Assembly: GCA_015065935.1 (NCBI GenBank)
Contig: SVPI01000004.1
Location: 32,930-96,929 of the forward strand
Length of the DNA stretch: 64,000 bases
Direction of reading: 5' to 3'
Origin: Oscillospiraceae bacterium
Lineage (GTDB): Bacteria > Bacillota > Clostridia > Oscillospirales > Acutalibacteraceae
In this document: positions 49,828-57,487 of the stretch, piece after piece
Position numbering within the stretch: position 1 is the first letter of the stretch
Layout: each line of letters opens with the position of its first letter
Made by a program: the position numbers and the translations under genes
Notes under the pieces: model-generated
The model's database searches: none
What the model saw: only the letters and a program-made list of their open reading frames with translations
Told to the model about the DNA's origin: nothing

Positions 49828-51093
49828 ATGAAAATTAAAACAAAGGTGCTTGATTTCGACACCGTTTTATCAATGGTGCCGAAAAAGCATATTCGCCCCA
49901 AAAAACCAAATATTTTATTTAGGACACTGCTTAAAATAGTGTCCGTTCCCGACCTGCTTGCAACAAGGTTTACATACAAGAAAATAGGTATGGAAAAGCT
50001 CCAAAAAAATGAGCCCTGCCTTTATCTTATGAACCATTCAAGTTTTATTGATTTAAAGATTGTGTCCCACATTCTTTACCCACGCCCATTTAACATTGTC
50101 TGCACATCAGATGGATTTGTGGGTAAAAACTGGCTTATGCGAAATTTGGGCTGTGTTCCAACAAAGAAATTTATTACCGATTCTGTGCTGGTTCGCGATA
50201 TGGTTTACTGCGCCAAAAAACTCGGTAGTTCAATTCTCATTTACCCAGAGGCCAGCTACACCTTTGATGGCACCGCAACACCCCTGCCCGATAGCTTTGC
50301 CAAATGTGTTAAAATGCTGGGCATTCCTGTTGTTATGATTAAAACCTTCGGTGCCTTTTCCCGCGACCCGCTTTACAACTGCCTGCAAAGGCGCAAGGTT
50401 AAGGTCGGCGCCACAATGGAATATATTTTATCCCCTGAGGATATTAAGGCTAAAAGCGTAGAGGAAATAAACGGTATTATAACCGAACAATTCACCTTTG
50501 ATGGCTTCCGTTGGCAGCAGGAAAACGGAGTTAAAATCACTGAAAACTTCCGTGCTGATGGCCTTAACCGTGTGCTTTATAAATGCCCCCACTGTGAGAG
50601 CGAAGGCAAAATGCAAGGCAGTGGCACACACATTGTTTGTGAGAAATGCGGCGCTAAATATCATCTTGATGAGTTGGGCTTTTTAAAGGCGGTAAATGTG
50701 GAGCCTAAGTTTAACCACGTTCCCGATTGGTATAACTGGGAGCGCGAATGCGTAAGAAAAGAACTCCGGAATGGTACATACAATTTAGAAACCGAAGTTG
50801 ATATTATGATGCTTGTGGATACAAGCTGTGTTTACAAGGTGGGAAGCGGCACACTTACCCACACGGAAAATGGCTTTACCCTTAAAGGCTGTGATGGAAA
50901 ACTTAATTTTTCCATTCCCCCAAGCGCCTCCTATAGCCTTTATTCCGATTATTTTTGGTACGAAATCGGCGATGTTATTTGCATTGGCGACAGCAAGGCG
51001 CTTTACTACTGCTTCCCAAAAGATAAAAAGGACATTGTAGCAAAAACCCGCCTTGCGACAGAGGAACTTTATAAACTGAAAGTTTTAGCATAA
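49828..51093 (+). CDS. 1-acylglycerol-3-phosphate acyltransferase-like protein with zinc ribbon
   Basis: Residues about 45-200 form a PlsC-type acyltransferase: the HX4D motif in LYLMNHSSFIDLKIV, and YPEASYTFDGTATPLPDSFA in place of the usual FPEG block. After about residue 245 comes a zinc ribbon (YKCPHCESEGKMQGSGTHIV with CEKCGAKYHL), then a beta-rich C-terminal region of about 130 residues with no family I recognise. The 421 residues are far longer than PlsC (about 240). ATG 49828 is used rather than an in-frame TTG. Monocistronic, between a promoter and a strong terminator. Lipid substrate unknown. Confidence 0.8.
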   Translation: MKIKTKVLDFDTVLSMVPKKHIRPKKPNILFRTLLKIVSVPDLLATRFTYKKIGMEKLQKNEPCLYLMNHSSFIDLKIVSHILYPRPFNIVCTSDGFVGKNWLMRNLGCVPTKKFITDSVLVRDMVYCAKKLGSSILIYPEASYTFDGTATPLPDSFAKCVKMLGIPVVMIKTFGAFSRDPLYNCLQRRKVKVGATMEYILSPEDIKAKSVEEINGIITEQFTFDGFRWQQENGVKITENFRADGLNRVLYKCPHCESEGKMQGSGTHIVCEKCGAKYHLDELGFLKAVNVEPKFNHVPDWYNWERECVRKELRNGTYNLETEVDIMMLVDTSCVYKVGSGTLTHTENGFTLKGCDGKLNFSIPPSASYSLYSDYFWYEIGDVICIGDSKALYYCFPKDKKDIVAKTRLATEELYKLKVLA

Positions 51094-51095
51094 AT

Positions 51096-51130
51096 AAAAA
51101 CGGACTGCACAATTTGTGCAGTCCGTTTTT
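51096..51130. terminator. Bidirectional terminator
   Basis: ACGGACTGCACAA and TTGTGCAGTCCGT form a perfect 13-bp stem with A and T runs on both sides. It ends the acyltransferase gene and the convergent mntP transcript. Confidence 0.93.
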
Positions 51131-51135
51131 TCTTT

Positions 51136-51726
51136 TTAGAAAAATGATTTTATAAAAATAAAAATGCCGATAGCGATTAAAATGACACCGCCTAAAATGC
51201 CTGCCTTATCGGCTAAATATGTCCCGAATTTCTTGCCGAAATTCGCTCCCACAAAGCAGATAACAAAGGTGACAGCCGCAATTATAAGTACACAAACGAG
51301 GGCTTCTAAAAAGCTGTAATGGGCAATAGTGAAGCCTACCGACAACGCATCAATAGAGGTTGCAACGCCCTGAATAAGCAGTGCCGAAAGGGTTAGCCTT
51401 TCGGTTTTGCATTCGCCTGTGCTATTGCATTTAATAGCCTCGTAAAGCATTTTGCCGCCGATAAAGGAAAGCAGTGCTAATGCAATGTACGGAATAATAG
51501 GCTCGAAAAATTTAAAGGCGCCCACAGCCGAATGAACTACAAACCAGCCCGCCAGAGGCATAGCCGCCTGAAATGCGGCAAAAACACCGGAAATGAGCAG
51601 TACCTTTCGCTTTTTCATATTAGGCTCGGAAAGACCGTCAGCCACCGAAACCGAAAAGGCATCCATTGCAAGACCAACGCCAAGCAGTGCGGCTGTAAGC
51701 ACAAAGACTAAATCTATTTTCAACAA
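51136..51726 (-). CDS. mntP: Manganese efflux pump MntP
   Basis: Exports Mn2+ across the membrane. The 196 residues hold six membrane segments, with the two family motifs GVGLAMDAFSVSVADGL (about 17-33) and VATSIDALSVGFTIA, each with a membrane-embedded Asp. The only in-frame start is a TTG near 51726, with AAAGGGATGA about 6 bases upstream. I looked for a yybP-ykoY (manganese) riboswitch: none fits, as the gene begins 4 bp after yitT. Confidence 0.92.
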   Translation of the reverse strand: MLKIDLVFVLTAALLGVGLAMDAFSVSVADGLSEPNMKKRKVLLISGVFAAFQAAMPLAGWFVVHSAVGAFKFFEPIIPYIALALLSFIGGKMLYEAIKCNSTGECKTERLTLSALLIQGVATSIDALSVGFTIAHYSFLEALVCVLIIAAVTFVICFVGANFGKKFGTYLADKAGILGGVILIAIGIFIFIKSFF

Positions 51727-51729
51727 AAA

Positions 51730-52599
51730 TCATCCCTTTGTTTTTGTGTTGGGCAGTTTAAAGCCCTCGCCTAAAATTTCGCCTGCCTCGCACACCATTA
51801 TAAATGCCCCACTGTCGGTGTTGCTTATAATACTGTGCACTCGGGATACCTCGTGTTTTCTAACGGCGCAGATAAGCAGATTAACCGCTTCGCCTGTGTA
51901 GCCGCCAAAGGCCGGAAGCAGGGTTACACCGCGCCCAATTTCACTCATAATGCTCTTTGCAATTTCCTCGCTTTTTTTGGAAACGGCGAAAATCATTTTG
52001 CCGCTGTCGGCACCGTATAAAATGCCATCCATAATTCTTGAGGAGGCATAAATTGTTATAACCGATAGCAGTGCGCTTTCAAGGTTTCCATAAACGGTGG
52101 CGCTGAAAACCACAACACAGAAATCACTTATAAGCACACAGCGACCCACCGAAATATGAGGGAAGGAGCGATTTATAAGCTTTGCGGCAATATCGGTGCC
52201 GCCTGTTGTGGCGCCGCGAAGGAGAATAAGCCCCATTCCGAGGCCCATTAAAATGCCGCCAAAAACCGCCGCTAAAATTCTGTTAACGGCAACTGCAGGT
52301 AAAACAGCGCCCCATAAATCGAGAAACACCGAGGAAATTGCCGTTGCCAAAACAGTTTTGGCAACAAAACCCATTCCAAAACGGTAAAACCCCAGGGCAA
52401 AAAGCGGAACATTGAGCAAAAATGTCATAATTCCAACAGGAAGCCCAAAAAGAAAGTTAAGTGATGTGGCAATTCCCGTTATGCCGCCGGGGGAAATTTG
52501 AGATGCAGATAAAACATTAGCAATGGCAAAAGAATAGATTGCAGAGCCAAGAACATAAAAAATCATATCCTTTAAAAATGCAATCGCTTTTTTCTTCAT
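51730..52599 (-). CDS. YitT-family membrane protein (DUF161/DUF2179)
   Basis: 289 residues with five to six membrane segments in the first 170 (with PGGITGIATSLNFLFGLPVG and LLRGATTGGTDIAAKLINRS), then the cytoplasmic DUF2179 domain (GRGVTLLPAFGGYTGEAVNL, then HSIISNTDSGAFIMVCEAGE). Function unknown; widespread in Firmicutes. Sits between mrnC and mntP, probably in the same transcript. Confidence 0.9.
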   Translation of the reverse strand: MKKKAIAFLKDMIFYVLGSAIYSFAIANVLSASQISPGGITGIATSLNFLFGLPVGIMTFLLNVPLFALGFYRFGMGFVAKTVLATAISSVFLDLWGAVLPAVAVNRILAAVFGGILMGLGMGLILLRGATTGGTDIAAKLINRSFPHISVGRCVLISDFCVVVFSATVYGNLESALLSVITIYASSRIMDGILYGADSGKMIFAVSKKSEEIAKSIMSEIGRGVTLLPAFGGYTGEAVNLLICAVRKHEVSRVHSIISNTDSGAFIMVCEAGEILGEGFKLPNTKTKG

Positions 52600-52614
52600 A
52601 AAAACGCCTCCAAC

Positions 52615-52995
52615 CTATAGTTTATCCGCAAAATCCTCCCAAATTAGAGAAAATAGTTCATTTTGGCGTTCTTTTTTATTTGACATATGTAAAAAGCCGA
52701 AAAGCACCTCAAGACCTGTGGCAATGCGGTACTCCTGTACGCTCACACTTTTCGGAAAGCTTTTAGTGTGAAAGTTTCGGCCACGCTTAAATATCTCCAG
52801 CTCCTCCTCGGTTAAATGAGGTTCAATTACCCTAAAACCCTGCACCTGCGCCGCGGCGCTTACAAACTTAACCGAAAGACTGTGGAGCTCCTTTGAAGGG
52901 CGGCTGATTGTGCTCAGCCTTTCCCTTACAAGCAATTCGTAAACTGCATCCCCTACAAATGCAAGGGATGCAGGATTTAACTGTTTAGCATTCAT
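52615..52995 (-). CDS. mrnC: Mini-ribonuclease III
   Basis: Processes 23S rRNA ends (shown in Bacillus). The 126 residues are a lone RNase III catalytic domain: NPASLAFVGDAVYELLVRER with the conserved acidic residue, HSLSVKFVSAAAQ, and EYRIATGLEVLFGFLHMSNK with the second acidic position. No dsRNA-binding domain, as expected for the mini form. It lies 9 bp after obg. Confidence 0.93.
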   Translation of the reverse strand: MNAKQLNPASLAFVGDAVYELLVRERLSTISRPSKELHSLSVKFVSAAAQVQGFRVIEPHLTEEELEIFKRGRNFHTKSFPKSVSVQEYRIATGLEVLFGFLHMSNKKERQNELFSLIWEDFADKL

Positions 52996-53004
52996 TATAT
53001 CACC

Positions 53005-54282
53005 TTAAGGCACATAATCGAATTCAATGTCATAAACACTTACGGTATCGCCCTCTTTAACACCCGCTTTAATAAGGGCATCAATAATACCGGAGGAGCG
53101 AAGCACGCGCTCGAAATATTGAAGAGATTCGTAATCATCAGGGTCAATATCGTTCATAACATTTAGTAGCCAGGGTGCATCCTCAACCATAAACACACCG
53201 TCAACCACGCGCACATTAAAGGTACGCTTTTTAGAGGCAAAGGTGTAATCGGCTTTAGGCGCGGGCTCGGCCTCGAAGCGCTTAATGGGCTCTAACTTTG
53301 AAAGCGCCTCGGCAACCGCCTTTATAAGGGCATCGGTGCCTTCGGCAATAGCCGCCATAATGGGGAAAAACTGATAGCCCTTATTTTCAAAATATGCTCT
53401 GTATTCCTCAATTATTTCCTCATTAACAAGGTCGCATTTGTTGGCAACAACAATTTGTGTTCTGTGGGATAGTTCCTCACTGAACACAGCAAGCTCGCGG
53501 TTTATAATTTCAAAATCCTCTTTGGGTTCTCTGCCCTCACTGCCCGAAATATCAAGAACATGGAGCAGCATTCGGCAGCGCTCAACATGCCTTAAAAATT
53601 CGTGGCCAAGGCCAACGCCCTCACCTGCGCCCTCAATAAGACCGGGAATATCGGCCATAACAAAGGAACTACCCTCCCCAAGAGAAACAACGCCCAAAAC
53701 AGGGGTAAGGGTTGTAAAATGATAGTTAGCTATTTTAGGTTTTGCTTGACTTACCACCGACACAAGTGTGGATTTTCCGACATTTGGAAAGCCAATAAGG
53801 CCAACATCGGCAAGGAGTTTTAATTCTAACTTAACATCAAGCTCTTCACCTGGGTTGCCGGGTTTCGAAAAACGAGGGATTTGGCGGGTTGCGGTGGCAA
53901 AATGCTGGTTGCCCCAACCGCCGTTGCCACCCTTGGCAATTATAACCGGCTCATCATCAGATAAATCGGCAATAATTCTGCCCGTTTCATAATCCTTAAC
54001 AACGGTGCCGCGGGGAACCGAAATAACAAGGTCGGGAGCACTTTTGCCTGTGCACCTTGAGGTACCGCCGTTTTCACCGTTCTCGGCAACATATTTTCTT
54101 TTGTAGCGGAAATCTGCAAGGGTGGAGAGATTATCATCAACCTTAAACACAACGTTGCCGCCTCTGCCGCCATCGCCGCCATCAGGGCCGCCTGCCGCTA
54201 CATATTTTTCTCTGTGGAAGGAAACGGCGCCGTTACCGCCGTTACCCGCCTTGAGATGAATTCTTGCAACATCAACAAACAT
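53005..54282 (-). CDS. obg: GTPase ObgE/CgtA
   Basis: Ribosome-assembly and stress GTPase. The 425 residues have the glycine-rich Obg fold (AGNGGNGAVSFHREKYVAAG, then GGDGGRGGNVVFK, 1-157), the G domain with GFPNVGKSTLVSVVSQAKP (P-loop), DIPGLIEGAGEG (G3) and ANKCDLV (G4), and the C-terminal OCT domain. Coupled to rpmA, as in most bacteria, but a hairpin lies between them. Confidence 0.97.
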   Translation of the reverse strand: MFVDVARIHLKAGNGGNGAVSFHREKYVAAGGPDGGDGGRGGNVVFKVDDNLSTLADFRYKRKYVAENGENGGTSRCTGKSAPDLVISVPRGTVVKDYETGRIIADLSDDEPVIIAKGGNGGWGNQHFATATRQIPRFSKPGNPGEELDVKLELKLLADVGLIGFPNVGKSTLVSVVSQAKPKIANYHFTTLTPVLGVVSLGEGSSFVMADIPGLIEGAGEGVGLGHEFLRHVERCRMLLHVLDISGSEGREPKEDFEIINRELAVFSEELSHRTQIVVANKCDLVNEEIIEEYRAYFENKGYQFFPIMAAIAEGTDALIKAVAEALSKLEPIKRFEAEPAPKADYTFASKKRTFNVRVVDGVFMVEDAPWLLNVMNDIDPDDYESLQYFERVLRSSGIIDALIKAGVKEGDTVSVYDIEFDYVP

Positions 54283-54327
54283 AAATTTTTTATCTCCGTT
54301 TTTGAGATTGGTTTTAATAAAATAAAA

Positions 54328-54355
54328 TCCGAGTGAAAATTATATTTCACTCGGA
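54328..54355 (-). terminator. Hairpin between rpmA and obg (terminator or attenuator)
   Basis: TCCGAGTGAAA and TTTCACTCGGA pair perfectly over 11 bp around ATTATA. On the minus strand a T-rich stretch (TTTTATTTTATT) follows. It should reduce read-through from the ribosomal protein genes into obg. Confidence 0.75.
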
Positions 54356-54363
54356 GTAACTTT

Positions 54364-54648
54364 TTACTGCTCTACAGCGTAAATGCTGACCTGCTTGCGG
54401 TCACGGCCTACACGCTCGAATTTTACCTTACCGTCAATAAGTGCGAACAAGGTATCATCAGATCCACGGCCTACATTATTACCCGGATGGATATGTGTAC
54501 CTCTCTGGCGAACGATAATGTTACCTGCCAGAACGAACTGACCGTCTGCACGCTTTACGCCAAGGCGCTTAGCCTCACTGTCACGGCCGTTCTTTGTGGA
54601 ACCCACACCCTTTTTATGAGCAAACAGTTGAATGTTTATCTTTAACAT
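54364..54648 (-). CDS. rpmA: 50S ribosomal protein L27 (with cleaved N-terminal extension)
   Basis: L27 reaches into the peptidyl-transferase centre. The 94 residues begin [20 protein letters not shown]; in Firmicutes the leader up to ...QLF is removed by the protease Prp, exposing AHKKG. The downstream pattern ([36 protein letters not shown]) is standard. The prp gene is the adjacent upstream gene. Confidence 0.97.
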   Translation of the reverse strand: MLKINIQLFAHKKGVGSTKNGRDSEAKRLGVKRADGQFVLAGNIIVRQRGTHIHPGNNVGRGSDDTLFALIDGKVKFERVGRDRKQVSIYAVEQ

Positions 54649-54651
54649 ATT

Positions 54652-54960
54652 CTACACCTCCGAAATAACCTGAATGTTGCTTGGATATTCCTTTGCCAGC
54701 TCGCCTAAATGGAGCTGCAAACCTGCCAAAACCACTGCAGTTTTTTCACTGGGGCTTTTAACCCTTAAAAGCATTTTAGCATCACTGGTCTTCGCTACTG
54801 CATCATCCTTCACAATTTCTGTTATTGTGTTGGCAGCCATATAAGCCGCCGAGGACACTGCCGCGCAAACGATGCGGCCTGCTTCGTCATTCTCATTTTT
54901 CGATGAATGACCTATAATTTCAAAGCCTGCATTTTTGGCAAAAAACTTTACTTTTGTCAT
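54652..54960 (-). CDS. prp: Ribosomal-processing cysteine protease Prp
   Basis: Cleaves the N-terminal extension of L27 (known in Staphylococcus aureus). The 102 residues have the family layout: FEIIGHSSKNENDEAGRIVC (catalytic His in GH and Cys in IVC), AAVSSAAYMAANTITEI, then a less conserved tail. Located between rplU and rpmA, the family's fixed location. Confidence 0.93.
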   Translation of the reverse strand: MTKVKFFAKNAGFEIIGHSSKNENDEAGRIVCAAVSSAAYMAANTITEIVKDDAVAKTSDAKMLLRVKSPSEKTAVVLAGLQLHLGELAKEYPSNIQVISEV

Positions 54961-54965
54961 AAACC

Positions 54966-55271
54966 TTAACCGATTTCGGTAATTTCTACCTTGGTGTAAG
55001 GTTGTCTGTGACCCATTTTACGAGCACAGCCTTTTTTGGGCTTGTAAGTGAAAACTGTAATTTTCTTGCCCTTACCGTTCTTAACAACGGTACCTTTTAC
55101 GAAAGCATCCTTAACGAAAGGCTTGCCTACTTTGAGAGTTGTGTTCTTAACAGCAACAACTTTATCAAAGGTTACTTCTTCGCCTTCAGCAGCGTTTAAT
55201 TTCTCAACGAAAATAACGTCGCCTTTTTCAACGCGGTACTGCTTTCCACCTGTTTCGATAATTGCGTACAT
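54966..55271 (-). CDS. rplU: 50S ribosomal protein L21
   Basis: The 101 residues match L21: [70 protein letters not shown]. First gene of the rplU-prp-rpmA operon, behind a consensus-like promoter and a structured leader. Confidence 0.97.
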   Translation of the reverse strand: MYAIIETGGKQYRVEKGDVIFVEKLNAAEGEEVTFDKVVAVKNTTLKVGKPFVKDAFVKGTVVKNGKGKKITVFTYKPKKGCARKMGHRQPYTKVEITEIG

Positions 55272-55361
55272 CCTCTTGGTGCACCTACCTTAATTTTGAT
55301 CTCGCTACTGTGAGGCGCGGCCCAAATTTGGGCACAACTTAAAAAGCCTCCAATATGCGGC
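55272..55361 (-). ncRNA. L21 leader (putative ribosomal-protein autoregulatory RNA)
   Basis: The transcript between the promoter and rplU is about 90 nt and contains the small hairpins CCCAAA/TTTGGG and GGTGCACC plus a first stem with GCCGCATATTGGAGGC. Position and structure fit the Firmicutes L21 leader, thought to bind L21. I cannot run a covariance search, so this is a positional and visual call. Confidence 0.5.
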
Positions 55362-55367
55362 TTTACA

Positions 55368-55396
55368 AGTTTACCACAAACGAAATCAAAAGTCAA
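55368..55396 (-). promoter_or_regulatory. Promoter of rplU-prp-rpmA
   Basis: On the minus strand, TTGACT (55396-55391), 17 bp, TAAACT (55373-55368), with a TGG just upstream of the -10 (extended -10). Confidence 0.8.
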
Positions 55397-55414
55397 GGAA
55401 AATTTTAATTAAAC

Positions 55415-55440
55415 AAAAAAGAGGGTTTCCCCTCTTTTTT
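55415..55440 (-). terminator. Terminator of the carbohydrate operon
   Basis: AAAAAAGAGG pairs with CCTCTTTTTT around GTTTCC; T-run on the minus strand. It begins at the stop codon of the last gene of the operon. A decayed copy of the same hairpin lies inside the operon at 57354-57367. Confidence 0.88.
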
Positions 55441-55555
55441 AAAATCTTTTAAAGGTTAATTTGATTTTTGAACAGCGGGGTTTAAAGACAAGGGTTTCTT
55501 CGTTTATTTCGGGTTTCATATTTGCGCTAACGGCATATTTTTTACCCTTATATTC
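55436..55555. repeat. Direct repeat, copy 1 (identical to 57368-57487)
   Basis: About 120 bp identical at nucleotide level to 57368-57487, covering the 3' ends of the two paralogous barrel-protein genes. It marks the right part of a tandem duplication; identity drops abruptly outside it. Confidence 0.9.
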
Positions 55556-56935
55556 GAAGACAGCGTCGTTTCCGTTTATCTCGGGTTTATCGGCTATTCC
55601 TTTAAGGTCAAAGGTAAGGCCACATTTTGTAAAGGTTATTGCATCCTCTTCAAAAACAACGGATTTATCCTGCCAGGATGCTTTAAGCACACCTTTTTTG
55701 ATTTTTTCCACACTAAACTTTTCACCAACGTTGTCAATGAGGGCACCCTCGTTTTCTTCCCAGTTAATTGTGTCAACAAGAGGCAAATTTTCATTAACGG
55801 CGTACCAGGTTTCGCAAGGGGTGTTTAAATAATAGTCCTCAAAATTTTCATCAAAAAGATAAAAAGCGCGAAGAAAAATCTTCTCACCGCAGCGGAAAAG
55901 ATTTGCAACATAGTTTTTGCAGTCATAATAAACCGACTGAATTTTTTCTCCCGTATCCCAGTCGTTTAAAGCGCAAACGCTTGTGGCGGGGGTTGAGTCA
56001 TAGTGTTTTTTAAATAATTCCCCTGCCTCGCTCATCTTAACAAACTGAACATCGCTATACTCTTTTTTAAGGATTTCAATATGCATTTTTAAAGTGGGGA
56101 TAACGTTATGATGCCAAAAAGGATTTTCCTGACTTAACTGAATAAAAGAAAATCCCAGATTTTCGTTCTTGTAATAGGTGTCAAACATCCACCTTACCCT
56201 GTCCTCGTTTTGAGAAAATTCCCAACCCGCTTCCATTGTCATAACGTCGGTTCTGCCCTTGTAATTCTCAATGTATTTGTCTTTATCATAGTTATGAATG
56301 GGGTCGGGACCGAGAAGTCTGAACACGGGAACGTCGATTTGGTTTTCATTTGTTTGTGCAGGGGTGAAAATGTTTTTCTTCGAAGGGTAATACGCCCCAT
56401 TAAAATATCCGCCCACAAGGGTGTAAGCATCTATGCTCACCTGATCGCGACAAATCGCCGCTGTTTTAATGCCATATTTCTCATAAGCATAATTTAAAGT
56501 GTGGGTATCCATTTGCCAAGAAGCGAACGTTTTGGGATAATAGCCGAAAATCGCCTTAAAATCTTCCATGGCGACGTCAAGAAGCTTTTCTCTTTCTTCA
56601 TTTGTGTAAGCCATTGAATAACCGGGAACAACGTGCCAATCCCAGTTTTTATCCTCTTCCCCACGCCAATCAATTCCTACCTTATCAGTCAACTGGCGCA
56701 CAATTTCATACCAAAGACCAATTTCCATATTTTCATCTTTGTTTTCCAAAAACAACGTTTGATATTCTTTGCTCACAAGGGCATCGTATCCAAGCAAAAA
56801 AGTGTGTGGCACGTTTTCCGCCTTTAAAAGTTCAACCATTTTTTTAGTATGGTTTAAGCGGTCCACGTCGGATTTTGGAAGTTCTGAATAAAACTTTTGG
56901 TCGCGAACGAAAGTCGAAATTGCGGCTATTTTCAT
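55439..56935 (-). CDS. Putative carbohydrate-active protein, deacetylase-like barrel (copy A)
   Basis: Not a family I can name with certainty. The 498 residues look like a polysaccharide-deacetylase-type (beta/alpha) barrel in the first 280 (HTFLLGYDALVSKEYQTLFL, EIGLWYEIVRQLTDKVGIDW, AIFGYYPKTFASWQMDTHTL, YGIKTAAICRDQVSIDAYTL) followed by a beta-rich C-terminal domain. No signal peptide, so it acts in the cytoplasm, probably on imported oligosaccharide. It is a close paralogue of the gene at 57372-58868, with an almost identical C-terminal half and a more diverged N-terminal half. Confidence 0.6.
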   Translation of the reverse strand: MKIAAISTFVRDQKFYSELPKSDVDRLNHTKKMVELLKAENVPHTFLLGYDALVSKEYQTLFLENKDENMEIGLWYEIVRQLTDKVGIDWRGEEDKNWDWHVVPGYSMAYTNEEREKLLDVAMEDFKAIFGYYPKTFASWQMDTHTLNYAYEKYGIKTAAICRDQVSIDAYTLVGGYFNGAYYPSKKNIFTPAQTNENQIDVPVFRLLGPDPIHNYDKDKYIENYKGRTDVMTMEAGWEFSQNEDRVRWMFDTYYKNENLGFSFIQLSQENPFWHHNVIPTLKMHIEILKKEYSDVQFVKMSEAGELFKKHYDSTPATSVCALNDWDTGEKIQSVYYDCKNYVANLFRCGEKIFLRAFYLFDENFEDYYLNTPCETWYAVNENLPLVDTINWEENEGALIDNVGEKFSVEKIKKGVLKASWQDKSVVFEEDAITFTKCGLTFDLKGIADKPEINGNDAVFEYKGKKYAVSANMKPEINEETLVFKPRCSKIKLTFKRF

Positions 56936-56976
56936 AAAAGCACTCCTTTAAATTTTGTTTGGTAAGGTTTTGCGGT

Positions 56977-57359
56977 TTATCCTTTAAGAGCGGATTTTAC
57001 ATAATCAACAAGTTCCTTATACAAAGCAGGGCGCATATGACGCTTTTCAATGTAATTATTACAACTGTTAATTATAAAGGGATTTTTCTCTTGGCTTAAA
57101 AGATCGGGAAGTTTCTTTAGGATTTCTTCCTCGGTTAAATTATGGAACATACAAAGGTCAACCCACTCTGAAGCCTTGCTTTCTTGTTCAAGGTCAAAGC
57201 GTCTTGTTTCCCACTCATCGTAGGGCTTGTTTGCAATTTCCTCAAGTTCTTCTAAAGTTTCGGCAAGGCTAATTTCAAAACCCTGTTCTTTAAGGAAAAT
57301 TTGAGCCATTAGTTCATGTCCCACGGGCGTAGGATGAATCCTATCCTCTTTTATGAGGG
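56977..57359 (-). pseudogene. Truncated SGNH hydrolase (C-terminal third)
   Basis: The translation from TLIKEDRIHPTPVGHELMAQ to SALKG matches the last 120 or so residues of the intact SGNH hydrolase at 59778-60716 (there TLINEDRVHPTPVGHELMAQ). The first two thirds, with the GDS nucleophile, are missing. The break falls on ACCCTC, shared with the terminator hairpin of the paralogous gene, so this is a duplication scar. A GTG near 57324 could start a 115-residue fragment, but it would lack a catalytic serine. Confidence 0.88.
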
Positions 57360-57367
57360 TTCCCCCT
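57354..57367 (-). terminator. Decayed terminator remnant at the duplication junction
   Basis: GAGGG and CCCTC remain as a 5-bp stem after the gene at 57372, but the downstream T-run was replaced by the SGNH fragment, so it should no longer stop transcription; the downstream paralogue can be read through. Confidence 0.65.
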
Positions 57368-57487
57368 CTTTTTAAAATCTTTTAAAGGTTAATTTGATTT
57401 TTGAACAGCGGGGTTTAAAGACAAGGGTTTCTTCGTTTATTTCGGGTTTCATATTTGCGCTAACGGCATATTTTTTACCCTTATATT
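57368..57487. repeat. Direct repeat, copy 2 (identical to 55436-55555)
   Basis: Partner of the repeat at 55436-55555. The long identical stretch inside otherwise diverged paralogues suggests recent gene conversion. Confidence 0.9.

Noticed and set aside
51727..51760. Manganese (yybP-ykoY) riboswitch for mntP
   Set aside because: There is no leader: mntP begins 4 bp after yitT, and no matching conserved loops are visible.
56977..57324. A small intact 115-residue gene
   Set aside because: It is collinear with the C-terminal third of the neighbouring SGNH hydrolase and lacks the Ser nucleophile block; upstream homology continues past its GTG.
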